From Oceanispirochaeta sp. M1 (GTDB lineage Bacteria > Spirochaetota > Spirochaetia > DSM-2461): a DNA stretch of 64,000 nucleotides. Location: positions 62,001-126,000 of the forward strand of contig NZ_QQPQ01000011.1 in NCBI RefSeq assembly GCF_003346715.1. The letters are read 5' to 3'. Both the position numbers and the translations under genes were made by a program. Shown here piece by piece: positions 48,233-57,856 of this stretch (positions are counted from its first letter, which is position 1; each line of letters begins with the position of its first letter). Below the pieces are notes generated by a model, which saw only the letters and a program-made list of their open reading frames with translations, was not told where the DNA came from and did no database searches.

Positions 48233-48261
48233 CAGACAACAGCCAAATTATTGGTTATAAT
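48233..48261 (+). promoter_or_regulatory. Putative promoter of the amidotransferase gene
   Basis: CAGACA (48233-48238), 17-base spacer and TATAAT (48256-48261), 72 bases before the ATG at 48334. Confidence 0.5.
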
Positions 48262-48333
48262 CAGGCTTTCAGTTCAGATACAGATCATCTTAGACTATCT
48301 GTTTTTCATAAACAGCGAAGAAGAGGATACTCA

Positions 48334-49032
48334 ATGAATATACATTTTCTGCAGCATGTGAGTTATGAAAGTTCCGCCTACCTGGAGCAGTGGTTTCGCG
48401 ATCAGGGTGATAGAATCTCAATCACCCGTCTATATCAGAATGATCCTCTTCCCAAAGCAGAAGATGCGGATATTCTTATCGTAATGGGCGGACCCATGGG
48501 AGTCGGAGATGAAGCTGAATATCCCTGGCTCAAGGATGAAAAACTATGTATTCGCTCTTTTATGGATGCCCATAAGAAGGTTATAGGCATCTGCCTCGGG
48601 GCTCAGCTTATTGCAGACGTTCTGGGGGCAAAGGTCTACAGGAGTGAGAACAAAGAGATCGGCTGGTTCCCTGTCTATAAAGTGCAGGGCAGCGGTGAAA
48701 GCGCCCTCTCGGATCTGATGCCTCAGGAGTTTCAGGCCTTTCACTGGCATGGTGATACTTTTGATCTACCTGAAAACTCTGTACATCTCCTTTCAAGCAA
48801 GGGCTGCCGTAATCAGGCATTTACTGTAGAAGATAGAATATTCGCCTTTCAGTTCCATCTTGAAACCACTGAAGAGTCGGCGGCGCTGCTTGTAGAAAAC
48901 AGCAGGGACGAGCTTACACCCGATTTCTTTGTGCAGTCAGAGAAGGATATCCTGGTAAACGAAGAGGGTTACGCCGAAATGCATATCCTCCTTGACCGGA
49001 TTCTGGAGCGGATCAGCGCAACAATTTTCTAG
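48334..49032 (+). CDS. Class I glutamine amidotransferase
   Basis: A 232-residue GMP-synthase-type GATase domain on its own. The nucleophile is C87 (IGICLGAQLIA), and the His/Glu of the triad are H175 and E177 (FQFHLE). The VMGGPMGVGD and AFHWHGDTF segments are typical of the group related to GuaA N-terminal domains and to gamma-glutamyl hydrolases. It may transfer ammonia to an unknown partner. AAGAGGA precedes the ATG. Confidence 0.88.
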   Translation: MNIHFLQHVSYESSAYLEQWFRDQGDRISITRLYQNDPLPKAEDADILIVMGGPMGVGDEAEYPWLKDEKLCIRSFMDAHKKVIGICLGAQLIADVLGAKVYRSENKEIGWFPVYKVQGSGESALSDLMPQEFQAFHWHGDTFDLPENSVHLLSSKGCRNQAFTVEDRIFAFQFHLETTEESAALLVENSRDELTPDFFVQSEKDILVNEEGYAEMHILLDRILERISATIF

Positions 49033-49100
49033 ACAGAAACTTCATGAAATCTATATATATTCCGGATGAAGAGTTTGCAGTTATACACTAAGATGCCAGG

Positions 49101-49868
49101 ATGAATAGAAAACAAACAGTTAAAACCGGGAGTATATTTCTACTCCTTTCGGCTCTTATTTTCCTCAGCGGATGTATAAGCAGCTCTCATGAGACAGATG
49201 AACAGACAATTAGTGCCGGGGAACTCCAAAACACCATCTGGATAAGCCCTCTCTGCGGCAAACCTGCAGAAGGGCGATACAGCAACGATGGATTCTTTCT
49301 GGCGGAAGACGGAACACTTCAGTTTATCAATATATTCTCCATGACAGGAGATTCATGGTCCCTTGAGGGAGATGATCTACTGCTCTATTCCCACACTGAG
49401 CGTTATCCTGAACCATTGCCTGTGTCATATCCAATTCGCAAAAAAGATGGGATTGTATCCATCCTTCCGGCAGAGGACGAGCTTGAAATGCTCCCACCTT
49501 CGGCACAGGAAATCACTGCAGAACTTCCCGCAGGACGCTGGGAAATCTCGACCATGCTCAATCCTGAAAGCGCCGCTGCAGATCCTGAGCATCCAGCCTA
49601 TATTGAAATTGTTAAAGAGGATGACGGCTTTGTCAGCATTCAAGGACATGGGGGAGTTAACAACTTTCGCGGAGTTCTCAATTTTGATGAGTTTAAGTGG
49701 ATGAGCGGCCCCATGATGCGGACTCTTATGGCCGGACCTGCTCTGGAATATGAAGACCTTTTTATGAGGAATCTTGGCCGGATCAGCCGCTACCTGATGC
49801 TGGATGACTATCTCTTTCTCTACGAAGAGAGTGAGCTTGTTCTGGTGATGCTGAAAGACCAGGGCTGA
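49101..49868 (+). CDS. Lipoprotein with META-like domain
   Basis: A 255-residue protein with a lipobox LSGC (C25) at the end of a signal peptide. Two related domains follow: about 40-120 and a META/HslJ-like one about 145-250 (GGVNNFRGVLNF...MMRTLMAGPA...YLMLDDYLFLY). META domains occur in heat-shock and stress lipoproteins; function unknown. A 105-base gap precedes proA. Confidence 0.8.
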   Translation: MNRKQTVKTGSIFLLLSALIFLSGCISSSHETDEQTISAGELQNTIWISPLCGKPAEGRYSNDGFFLAEDGTLQFINIFSMTGDSWSLEGDDLLLYSHTERYPEPLPVSYPIRKKDGIVSILPAEDELEMLPPSAQEITAELPAGRWEISTMLNPESAAADPEHPAYIEIVKEDDGFVSIQGHGGVNNFRGVLNFDEFKWMSGPMMRTLMAGPALEYEDLFMRNLGRISRYLMLDDYLFLYEESELVLVMLKDQG

Positions 49869-49873
49869 CAGTT

Positions 49874-49929
49874 CCGGGTCCCCCGGCTGCCTCCCTGCAT
49901 TGAAATATACGGCGGTTTATGATAAACCG
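49874..49929 (+). other. Two hairpins in the gap before proA
   Basis: CCGGG-TCC-CCCGG (49874-49886), probably a weak transcript end after the lipoprotein gene, and CGGTTTA-TGA-TAAACCG (49913-49929), which may be a protein site or leader hairpin for proA. Confidence 0.4.
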
Positions 49930-49973
49930 TCTAAAAGTAATATGATTTAATATTCACCGACGGGGAGTAACTC

Positions 49974-51269
49974 ATGACCATCGTGGAAAGGGCCCAGGCA
50001 GCCCGTAACGCATCTTTTTCTCTGGCAACTGTATCGTCAGATACTAAAAATCAGGCACTTGAGGCCATGGCCGCAGCCCTGGAATCCAGAAAAGAAGAAA
50101 TTATCCGAATCAATACAGAAGATTACGAACGGAGTGTCAGCGAAAATCTTGCAGGCCCTTTACTAAAACGGCTCAAATTTGATTCAGATAAAATATCTCA
50201 GGTCATTGAGGGAATCAGAAGCCTTATCTCCATGGAAGATCCTGTGGGTGAATGTAAAATGGCAAAAGAGCTGGAGCCCGGGCTGGATCTTTACCGCATC
50301 AGCTGTCCAATCGGTGTAACGGGAATCATTTTTGAATCCCGTCCTGATGCTCTGGTGCAGATATCTTCACTCTGTCTTAAAAGCGGCAATGCTGTCCTTT
50401 TGAAGGGAGGGTCAGAAGCCTCGGGAACAAACCGTATCCTGGCCTCTGTTATCGCCGAAGCCACTGAAAAAGCGGGAATCCCTTCAGGATGGATACAGCT
50501 GGTTGAAACAAGGGCTGATGTTAATGAAATGTTTGGTCTCAACGAGTATATTGACCTCCTTATTCCCCGGGGCTCCAATGCATTTGTAAAGTACATTATG
50601 GAAAACTCAAGTATACCCGTACTCGGTCATTCCGACGGAATCTGTCATATCTATATTCACAGCGATGCCGATCCTGAAAAGGTGAATCCCATTGTTGTGG
50701 ATTCTAAAACGCAATATGTAGCCGCCTGTAATTCAGTCGAAACTCTATTAGTGCATAAAGATAAGGCCGCAGAAGTCCTTCCAGGCCTAAAAAAGGCTTT
50801 GGAAGAGAAAAATGTGGAGCTTGTAGGCTGTGAACGAAGCCGCAGGGTTATAGATATTGATCCGGCCACAGATGAAGACTGGGCTACAGAGTATGTGGAT
50901 TACAAGCTCTCCATCAAAGTAGTTGATGATTTTGATGAGGCCGTGACTCATATCAACCGCTATGGCTCCGGTCACACCGAAGCCATACTGACTGAAGACG
51001 AGAGGAGGGCCTCCGACTTTATGGCAAGAGTTGATGCTTCATCCGTATTCTGGAACTGTTCCACACGATTCAGTGATGGATTCCGCTACGGTTTCGGCGC
51101 CGAGATCGGAATAAGCACCAGTAAAATTCACGCCCGCGGTCCTGTGGGGATGGAAGGACTGATGATCTATAAATACAAACTCCTGGGAAAGGGGCAGACT
51201 GTTGCCTCCTTTTCTTCAGGAGAGAAGACATTCACACATAAGGATATAAAGGGCAGCTGTCCGCTATAA
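49974..51269 (+). CDS. proA: Gamma-glutamyl phosphate reductase
   Basis: A 431-residue aldehyde-dehydrogenase-fold enzyme that makes glutamate-5-semialdehyde for proline synthesis. Catalytic C252 in VAACNSVETLLVH, the GVTGIIFESRPD and LIPRGSNAFVKYI blocks, and a C-terminal GRGP-like ARGPVGMEGLM. GGGGAG lies 6 bases before the ATG. proB is not nearby. Confidence 0.95.
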   Translation: MTIVERAQAARNASFSLATVSSDTKNQALEAMAAALESRKEEIIRINTEDYERSVSENLAGPLLKRLKFDSDKISQVIEGIRSLISMEDPVGECKMAKELEPGLDLYRISCPIGVTGIIFESRPDALVQISSLCLKSGNAVLLKGGSEASGTNRILASVIAEATEKAGIPSGWIQLVETRADVNEMFGLNEYIDLLIPRGSNAFVKYIMENSSIPVLGHSDGICHIYIHSDADPEKVNPIVVDSKTQYVAACNSVETLLVHKDKAAEVLPGLKKALEEKNVELVGCERSRRVIDIDPATDEDWATEYVDYKLSIKVVDDFDEAVTHINRYGSGHTEAILTEDERRASDFMARVDASSVFWNCSTRFSDGFRYGFGAEIGISTSKIHARGPVGMEGLMIYKYKLLGKGQTVASFSSGEKTFTHKDIKGSCPL

Positions 51270-51281
51270 AAGGAATACACA

Positions 51282-51809
51282 ATGAAAAGAGAGAATATTG
51301 ATATTAAAAAGCTGTATATAAATCCCCTTTCATTCTGGAAAGACAAGTGTCTCCTTCTCTGTGCAGGTGACCTGGAAAAGGGTGACTACAACGCCATGAC
51401 CGTTGCCTGGGGCAGTATGGGTGTCATGTGGCACAAACCCTTTACACAGATCGTTGTGCGCCCTGGACGCTATACCTACGAGTTTATGGAGAAGTATCCT
51501 GACTGGACAGTCTCTGTACTCCCCGAATCATACAGATCCGACATAACTCTCATGGGATTAAAATCCGGTAGAGAGATGGATAAGATTGCCGAAAGCGGTC
51601 TTACTCTCTGTGGTTCTGCCAAGATCGGAGCCCCCGCATTTGAAGAGGCCGAGTTGATTCTGGAATGCCGCACCATGTTCCGGGATGTGATGAAGCCTGA
51701 ATCTTTTGTTGATCAGAGTCTTGATAAAAATTATCCCCAAAAGGATTACCATATTATCTACTATGGTGAGATCCTCAATGCACAGGGGACTGACGATTAT
51801 AGTTCCTGA
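51282..51809 (+). CDS. Flavin reductase-like FMN-binding protein
   Basis: A 175-residue protein with the split-barrel fold of the flavin reductase family (NAMTVAWGSMGVMWHKPFTQIVVRPGRYTYEFMEKY region, residues about 38-72). It would bind FMN and move electrons from NAD(P)H to flavin or a small molecule. It follows proA by 12 bases. A terminator follows. Confidence 0.8.
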   Translation: MKRENIDIKKLYINPLSFWKDKCLLLCAGDLEKGDYNAMTVAWGSMGVMWHKPFTQIVVRPGRYTYEFMEKYPDWTVSVLPESYRSDITLMGLKSGREMDKIAESGLTLCGSAKIGAPAFEEAELILECRTMFRDVMKPESFVDQSLDKNYPQKDYHIIYYGEILNAQGTDDYSS

Positions 51810-51839
51810 TCAAACACAACGGGTCCTATGATCAATACA

Positions 51840-51877
51840 GGAACTGGGAATACAATTTTCCCGCTTCCGGTTTTTTT
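51840..51877 (+). terminator. Rho-independent terminator
   Basis: GGAACTGGGAA (51840-51850) pairs with TTCCCGCTTCC (51858-51868), with one mismatch and one G-U, followed by GG and seven T. Ends the proA operon. Confidence 0.85.
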
Positions 51878-51878
51878 A

Positions 51879-51907
51879 TTGAAATATTGGTGAACATGAC
51901 TTACTAT
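51879..51907 (+). promoter_or_regulatory. Putative promoter of the galK operon
   Basis: TTGAAA (51879-51884), 17-base spacer, TACTAT (51902-51907), 36 bases before the galK ATG. Confidence 0.45.
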
Positions 51908-51943
51908 GAAAGTGGGTTTTAACATCAAAAATCAAGGCTGAAC

Positions 51944-53098
51944 ATGGAAGATTTGCATACCCTTCATATGAGTATTTACGGTAAGACAGCAGACGTTTCC
52001 GTCCGGGTTCCCGGTAAATTGAACCTTATGGGGGAACACACGGAGTACTTTGAAGGTCTCGTCCTTGCTGTAGCTGTAAACAGGTTTCTCGAAGTATCAA
52101 TTTCCGAAAGGGAAGATAATTCGCTGCGTGTTTACTCAGCTAATTATGACGAAAGAAAAAAATCCTCACTTTCAGGTCTGAAGTATAAGAGGGAAGACCG
52201 CTGGGCCAATTATGTAAAAGGTGCTGTAGCCGTAATGCTGCAGCTCGGCTGTCCGCTTAAAGGCCTTGATATCACCATAAACAGTGAAATTCCCGAGCAG
52301 GTAGGTCTAGGTTCTTCTTCAGCCCTTACGCTGGCCCTGGTTTCGGCACTTAAAAAACTCTACGATTTTGATATTTCAGACATTCAGCTGGTAGAGTCTG
52401 CGAGACTTTCGGAGCTGAAGTTTATGCAGAAAGATCCCGGCCTTGCAGCCTGTGCCGTCTCCTATTTCGGCAAAGAGGATAAGGCTCTTCTTATCGATAC
52501 AAAGACCATGGATATCTCCTATATCAGTATAAATTTCAATCCTATTGTGCTCCTTGCCACCGATTCCAATGTTCCCAACGGCAGCGGATACGGTGAAGTG
52601 GATGACCTGAGACAGGATTTTGATGAGTGCAAGGGGTATCTGAGTAAATCAGACAGACATATTACTCTGAGAGACATCACTGTTCAGGATATTCGCAGTG
52701 ATCTGGAGCAGATGCCGGAGCATATCCGGCGCAGAGCCATACACATAATTGAAGAGAACCTGAGAGTGAAAGAGATGAAACACGCTCTTGAGACCGAAGA
52801 TCTCACCACAGCAGGGAAACTGATGTACCGCTCTCATGAAAGTCTGAGGGATATGCTTGAAATATCCTGTCCGGAGCTGGACTGGCTGGTGAAAAGAGCC
52901 TTCGAAACCCACGGTGTTATGGGTTCCAGGATGGTGGGCAACGGTTTCGGCGGCTGTACAATTAACCTGATAAATGTTAATAATATTCCATTGTATGATG
53001 AACATCTTGAAGAGTATGACAGGATTTTCGGCTTCAAGGCTGTATATTTCATCTGCACCCCGGTATCAGGACTTAAAGCACTACAGGGTAAAGAGTAA
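51944..53098 (+). CDS. galK: Galactokinase
   Basis: A 384-residue GHMP kinase. PGKLNLMGEHTEYFEG (galactokinase signature, residues about 25-40), the ATP-binding VGLGSSSALT (about 122-131) and the C-terminal GNGFGGCTINL. It phosphorylates galactose to galactose-1-phosphate. The signature has MGEHTEY for the usual IGEHTDY; another GHMP sugar kinase cannot be ruled out. The other gal genes are not in the window. Confidence 0.85.
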   Translation: MEDLHTLHMSIYGKTADVSVRVPGKLNLMGEHTEYFEGLVLAVAVNRFLEVSISEREDNSLRVYSANYDERKKSSLSGLKYKREDRWANYVKGAVAVMLQLGCPLKGLDITINSEIPEQVGLGSSSALTLALVSALKKLYDFDISDIQLVESARLSELKFMQKDPGLAACAVSYFGKEDKALLIDTKTMDISYISINFNPIVLLATDSNVPNGSGYGEVDDLRQDFDECKGYLSKSDRHITLRDITVQDIRSDLEQMPEHIRRRAIHIIEENLRVKEMKHALETEDLTTAGKLMYRSHESLRDMLEISCPELDWLVKRAFETHGVMGSRMVGNGFGGCTINLINVNNIPLYDEHLEEYDRIFGFKAVYFICTPVSGLKALQGKE

Positions 53099-53104
53099 AA
53101 CTAC

Positions 53105-53860
53105 ATGAAAATATTGATTACAAACGATGACGGGATACAGAGTCCCGGAATCCTCAGTCTCAGGGATGTTCTCTCCAGAAAACATGATGTCTGGATTATG
53201 GCACCCGACGGTGACCGCAGTGGATTTTCACAATCAATTACACTGCGTGATCCCGTTAAAATAGTTAAGAAAGATGAGAGAATGTACAGCTGTTCCGGCA
53301 CACCTGTAGACTGCGTTGTCTACGGATATAGCAACTTCCTTGCTAAGGATTTCGATATAGTTCTTTCGGGGATAAATATCGGGCCGAACCTGGGTACGGA
53401 TATCCTTTATTCCGGTACTGCCGCAGCTGCAAGACAGGGTGCATTAAAGAATCTACCCTCCATCGCGCTCTCTCTTAATCAGTTTGAAGGCCCCTTTAAT
53501 TTTGAAGTGGTTTCCGAATATCTTCTTGAAAGACTTGAAGATCTGGTATCCCTCTGGGATGACAGTTGTTTTCTGAATATGAACTTCCCCCCTGAAATGG
53601 ATAAAAATACAGAAATGAAATGGTGTACGCCTGCTGTACGTACCTACCGGGATGAAGTTGTTCAGTTTTCCGCTCCCCGGGAGCCAAACAGTACTTACTG
53701 TCTCCTGAAAGGAAATCTTATCCATTCTGTCGAAGAGGAAGGCACAGATGCTTTGGCTGTACATTCCGGTTATGTCGCCATATCCGCCATCCGTCTCTCA
53801 CCTTCAATCGTGACCCATATAGGGAAAGTACCGGAAAAGGTAGGTATCTGCTGCAGATGA
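53105..53860 (+). CDS. surE: 5'/3'-nucleotidase SurE
   Basis: A 251-residue SurE-family enzyme. Metal ligands D8 and D9 in ITNDDGI, then SGINIGPNLGTDILYSGTAAAARQG. It dephosphorylates nucleoside monophosphates and is linked to survival in stationary phase. Starts 6 bases after galK and overlaps the next gene by 4 bases. Confidence 0.93.
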   Translation: MKILITNDDGIQSPGILSLRDVLSRKHDVWIMAPDGDRSGFSQSITLRDPVKIVKKDERMYSCSGTPVDCVVYGYSNFLAKDFDIVLSGINIGPNLGTDILYSGTAAAARQGALKNLPSIALSLNQFEGPFNFEVVSEYLLERLEDLVSLWDDSCFLNMNFPPEMDKNTEMKWCTPAVRTYRDEVVQFSAPREPNSTYCLLKGNLIHSVEEEGTDALAVHSGYVAISAIRLSPSIVTHIGKVPEKVGICCR

Positions 53861-54528
53861 CTTTTCGGGAAGACGGACTCAATCTGTACAACAACGGTCT
53901 TTACCAGGAAGCCCTCGATGCTCTTTTATCAGAGGATATCGATCCGGTGGAAGACCCCGAACTGGCCTATCTCATGGGCCTTTGCTATACCCGGCTGGAA
54001 GAATATAAAGAAGCTGTTTTCTATCTTGAAAAATCAGCCGAAAGGGATAATTCCCTTATTAGAATCTACCAGTCCCGCATGGTACTAAGCTATGTATACA
54101 ATGTTACTAAAAATTATATGGGTGCCGAAAAACAGTTATTGAAGATAATCAATGACGGATTTGAATCCTGTCAGATCTATACATCTTTAGGCTACTCACT
54201 CTGGAATCAGAAAAAGGTTAAGGAGAGTATTGATTACCTCTCCCGATCCCTCGAAATGGACTCTGATAATTCAAATACCCTCAATTCCATGGGTTATATC
54301 ATGGCAGAAGAGGGGATCAATCCGGAAAAGGCTGTGGAGTACTGCCGTAAGGCTCTTTCAGTACAGCCGAAAAACGGTAACTACATGGATTCTCTGGCAT
54401 GGGCATTGTTCCGCTGCGGTAAAACTGATGAAGCCAGGGATTATCTGGAAAAGGCTATGAAGGCGGGGGCTGATAAAAAGGTCTGCCGGAAACACCTTCA
54501 CCTGATTGAACAGTATGATAAGTTTTAG
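53857..54528 (+). CDS. TPR protein
   Basis: A 223-residue protein made of about five tetratricopeptide-like helix pairs (LYNNGLYQEALDALL, LEEYKEAVFYLEKSAERD, SLGYSLWNQKKVKESIDYL, SMGYIMAEEGINPEKAVEY, SLAWALFRCGKTDEARDYL). No signal peptide. It likely holds a partner protein. Coupled to surE by ATGA and overlaps the next gene by 14 bases. Confidence 0.88.
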   Translation: MTFREDGLNLYNNGLYQEALDALLSEDIDPVEDPELAYLMGLCYTRLEEYKEAVFYLEKSAERDNSLIRIYQSRMVLSYVYNVTKNYMGAEKQLLKIINDGFESCQIYTSLGYSLWNQKKVKESIDYLSRSLEMDSDNSNTLNSMGYIMAEEGINPEKAVEYCRKALSVQPKNGNYMDSLAWALFRCGKTDEARDYLEKAMKAGADKKVCRKHLHLIEQYDKF

Positions 54529-56578
54529 AAATAAACACAGCGGATTCTTTCTCACAGTATTTCTCCTGATTGGGGCTCTCCTTCCTTCGATGCTGAGTGC
54601 TCAGCAGAATGAAGTTTCAGACTCCGTTGCCATCCGGGCAGCCGAAGAGCTTCGCTGGGGAGTAGTTTCCTATCATCAGGGCTTGTATAACAAGGCCGTC
54701 CTCTCACTTGAAAAATCACTTGCCCTGGAGGCGGATAACGATTTAACCCGCTTCTGGCTGGGACGAAGTTATTATCAGTCAGGCTTTGAAGAAGCCGCTC
54801 TGAATGAGTGGGAAAATCTTATTTCTGCCGGTAAAGCCGGATCAACCCTGTTGAGTTTTGTAGAAATTATCACAGACAGGCGGGGGCTGGCCAGAGAGCT
54901 TAAGTCCAACGGCCGTCTTGTTGAACTTTTTGAAATACCGAGAGAGCAGGGGGGGATCAATTATTATGATCGTCCCGTCTCTGTTGCAGCCTCTCCCCAG
55001 AGGGACGGCAGTTTCTATCTTCTTTCCTATCTGAACGGCAATCTGATCAGAATCACCACTGCTGGCCGCATTCACCATGTTCTGGCCGGGGGAATGCTCG
55101 GATTTGACAGACCCTGGGATATTGCTTTTCTGCCGGATGACAAGCTTCTGATCTCAGAGTACGGATCAGACCAGATTTCGGTCTGTAATTCAGATGGATT
55201 CAGAATCAGAACCATCGGCAGCACAGGTACTCAGCCCGGAGAACTTCTGGGACCCCAGTACCTGGCAGTTTCATCGGATGGGTATATCTATGTCTCCGAG
55301 TGGGGTAACAGAAGAGTCAGCAAGTTTAATATTGATGGTGAGTATATTCTCAGTTTTGGTCAGAAACGCTCAGATTTTGCAGGAATGCGTGGTCCCAGCG
55401 GTATTGCCATCAGAAATGGTTATGTTTATGCAGCCGATTCCAACACTGCCAGAATTGAAGTCTTTGATGAGAGTGGTAATTATATAAAAACTCTGATCCG
55501 TGAAGGACTCAAGTCTCCGGAAGGTCTCCTTTTTACCTCTGACAGCACACTCCTTATTGCCGATGCAGGGCAGATCATGGTCTATGATCTTAAGGATGAT
55601 GTACTTTCAGTCTCTTCCGATCTGGGAGGTAAGGGTAAAAGGATCATCAGTATCTGTCAGGATGAGAACGGAAACATTATTTCCGCCGACTTTGACAAGA
55701 ACTCCGTATCGGTCATGACCGATATTTCCACCCTCTATGCAGGACTGTTTTTGAGAGTAAACCGTATTGTGACCGATGAGTATCCCAATGTTCATGTGGA
55801 TTTCACTGTAGAAGACCGTTGGGGTAAGCCCGTTGTGGGCCTTGATAAGCTTAACTTCTTTATCCGTGAAAAAGACCGTAATATTGAAAACTTTGAACTG
55901 ACTTACAGCGGTTATAACAACAGGGATCTCGCCCTGTCTGTAGTCGTTGATAAGAATGTCCGTCTCCAGGAGCAGGATGAAGTGATGCGTGACGGAGTAC
56001 GGGACCTTTTTCGTAATCTTCAGGCAGGTGATGAACACTATCTGATAGGTGCCATGGATGCTCCGCAGCTCATAGCTGAATCCGGAGACAACACCCTGGA
56101 TGCATTGAAGAGACTGATGAATGGATGGAGCTCTGAGAGCGATGTGGCCTCGGCCCTGCGGCTGGGTGCCTCACATCTTCTTCCCGGACGTAAACGGAAG
56201 GCTCTGGTCTTTCTGACAGACGGCAGGATTCATCCTGACACATTTATCCACTACGGTCTTCAGGACATGGCGCAGTACATGAAGAATAACGGCATTCGCT
56301 TTTATCCGGTTTATCTGGAACCCGATATGAAAAACGATGAGCTTGACTATATTGCCAGGGAGACAGGTGGTTCCAGCCAGTATCTTTTCCAGCCCCGGGG
56401 AATCCTTCCCCTTCTGGAACAGGTAAGAGAGGATGTTAACGGTTTTTATACCCTGAGTTATGATTCTCTGGCCTACACTGATTTCGGCCGGGCCTATATT
56501 CCCCTGTCTCTGGAAGTGAACTTTGTCCGTAAGAGCGGGCGGGATGAAATGGGATTCTACGCACCCCTTGAGTACTAA
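54515..56578 (+). CDS. Exported NHL-repeat / VWA-like protein
   Basis: About 687 residues: signal peptide (about 1-30, SMLSAQQ), TPR-like pair (about 50-100), NHL beta-propeller (about 170-420; SEYGSDQISV, SEWGNRRVSKF, ADSNTARIEVFDESG), a beta domain, then a von Willebrand A-like part (about 465-650; LALSVVVDKNV, KRKALVFLTDGR, NNGIRFYPVYLEP). In the first MIDAS position the usual DxSxS reads VDKNV, so metal binding is likely lost. ATG 54515 is chosen over a TTG at 54506. Confidence 0.85.
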   Translation: MISFRNKHSGFFLTVFLLIGALLPSMLSAQQNEVSDSVAIRAAEELRWGVVSYHQGLYNKAVLSLEKSLALEADNDLTRFWLGRSYYQSGFEEAALNEWENLISAGKAGSTLLSFVEIITDRRGLARELKSNGRLVELFEIPREQGGINYYDRPVSVAASPQRDGSFYLLSYLNGNLIRITTAGRIHHVLAGGMLGFDRPWDIAFLPDDKLLISEYGSDQISVCNSDGFRIRTIGSTGTQPGELLGPQYLAVSSDGYIYVSEWGNRRVSKFNIDGEYILSFGQKRSDFAGMRGPSGIAIRNGYVYAADSNTARIEVFDESGNYIKTLIREGLKSPEGLLFTSDSTLLIADAGQIMVYDLKDDVLSVSSDLGGKGKRIISICQDENGNIISADFDKNSVSVMTDISTLYAGLFLRVNRIVTDEYPNVHVDFTVEDRWGKPVVGLDKLNFFIREKDRNIENFELTYSGYNNRDLALSVVVDKNVRLQEQDEVMRDGVRDLFRNLQAGDEHYLIGAMDAPQLIAESGDNTLDALKRLMNGWSSESDVASALRLGASHLLPGRKRKALVFLTDGRIHPDTFIHYGLQDMAQYMKNNGIRFYPVYLEPDMKNDELDYIARETGGSSQYLFQPRGILPLLEQVREDVNGFYTLSYDSLAYTDFGRAYIPLSLEVNFVRKSGRDEMGFYAPLEY

Positions 56579-56891
56579 GCTTAGCAAATCGTGGGATGAA
56601 CGCTGGGAGTCAATTTGTCACGGATGCGGTAAATGCTGCTACGAAAAGCACTTTCTCCACAATGGTACCCTGATCATCGACTACGATAAACCATGTAAAT
56701 TCCTCGATACCGAGTCAAAGCGCTGTAATGTGTATGTAAACAGATTCAATGCCTGTAAAAAGTGTCAGAAGATCACTCTCTGGACGGCGCTATTCTCGCC
56801 GGCTCTTCCACCGGACTGCGGTTATGTGCAAAAAATAAGAGGGCCTTTTAAGCACCCCCTTAGATGGTTAAGATCCCATCTGAAAATATAA
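56547..56891 (+). CDS. YkgJ/YcgN-type cysteine-cluster protein
   Basis: About 114 residues. The CHGCGKCC cluster (about residue 24) and further C..C pairs (CKFLDTESKRCNVY, CKKCQ, DCGY) match the CxxCxxCC family thought to bind zinc or iron-sulfur. A TTG at 56523 is an alternative start; neither has a clear Shine-Dalgarno. It overlaps the end of the NHL gene by 32 bases and closes the operon. Confidence 0.85.
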   Translation, partial: KWDSTHPLSTKLSKSWDERWESICHGCGKCCYEKHFLHNGTLIIDYDKPCKFLDTESKRCNVYVNRFNACKKCQKITLWTALFSPALPPDCGYVQKIRGPFKHPLRWLRSHLKI

Positions 56892-56913
56892 ATTAAGATT
56901 TGAAATTCTCGAC

Positions 56914-57645
56914 TTAGAAGTCCTCGATTGATTTCACAGTCTCCGCATTGATGGCAATAAGCCTCCAACCCTCTCTGTACTCTCTGAAATAGAACATATG
57001 TCGGTTTCCATAAAATCCTATCTCATCGGCAAAAATCTGCTCACCCTCTTCACTGAGGTCAATACTGGCAACCCATGAGCTTCCCTCTGATTGTATATAC
57101 AGACGATTCAGCTTGTAGATAAGAGCCGGGTTGATTTTGTCCAGTTCATACTTATCAAAAGCCCAGGAGACATTATCCATAACAACAGATTTCTTGACAC
57201 CTTCATCATAACCGGGCAGATACAGTCTGGTTGAGAGTAGTGAATCAATATCAGCCTTATTTTCACTGAAGACAGCACGGAGCAGTTTTCCAAAGAAGTA
57301 TCGGACTGCTTCAGTCTCTTTGCCACTTGGTCTTGCCGGAGCCGAGGCCTGAACTTGTTCTACCTCAGCCGGAGTAGCAGGAGTAGCTGCACTCATATCC
57401 TCTGAGCCAATCCCCGGGAAAATCTGTTCGGCCATAGCTTTGTAGTCTGTCGCTTTATCCTTTTCACCCAGCTCTTCATATTGTTCGGACACTGCCATAT
57501 AAGCACCGGCGATAACCAGTCTCTCACTATCAGAATAGCTTTCATAAAAGCTTTCAGCAGCACTGAGGTTCATAACAAATAAGAACATCACAGTGAAAAG
57601 GCTTAGATGTCTGAAATTAAAAATATGCTTGAAGGTATCTTTCAT
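56914..57645 (-). CDS. Exported protein of unknown function
   Basis: A 243-residue protein with a signal peptide (about 1-29, NLSAAE), a helical N-terminal part (about 30-75), a Pro/Ala/Thr linker (about 80-108) and a folded C-terminal domain (about 110-243) with a YFREYREGWRLIAI strand pattern. No family recognised. Monocistronic; an 8-base-pair inverted repeat lies upstream. Confidence 0.75.
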   Translation of the reverse strand: MKDTFKHIFNFRHLSLFTVMFLFVMNLSAAESFYESYSDSERLVIAGAYMAVSEQYEELGEKDKATDYKAMAEQIFPGIGSEDMSAATPATPAEVEQVQASAPARPSGKETEAVRYFFGKLLRAVFSENKADIDSLLSTRLYLPGYDEGVKKSVVMDNVSWAFDKYELDKINPALIYKLNRLYIQSEGSSWVASIDLSEEGEQIFADEIGFYGNRHMFYFREYREGWRLIAINAETVKSIEDF

Positions 57646-57664
57646 GTTGATTCTCCTGTAATAC

Positions 57665-57686
57665 CAGAGTGAATAACATCACTCTG
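57665..57686. promoter_or_regulatory. Inverted repeat upstream of the exported gene
   Basis: CAGAGTGA (57665-57672) and TCACTCTG (57679-57686) form a perfect 8-base inverted repeat with a 6-base spacer, 20 bases before the minus-strand ATG. It could be an operator or a leader hairpin. Confidence 0.5.
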
Positions 57687-57856
57687 TTGATTGTTCTGTA
57701 TAGGCCAAGGGCCAGTTCCTACCTGGGTAAATAACATCTTTAGTATAGTACTGGATATCTTAAAAGTAAATCATGTCTCAGCTTTAATCAAAAAAGCTCA
57801 GTGTCTTATATATAAAAAACATTGATAGGAGTCGAAAAAATCAGTACATTAAGAAC

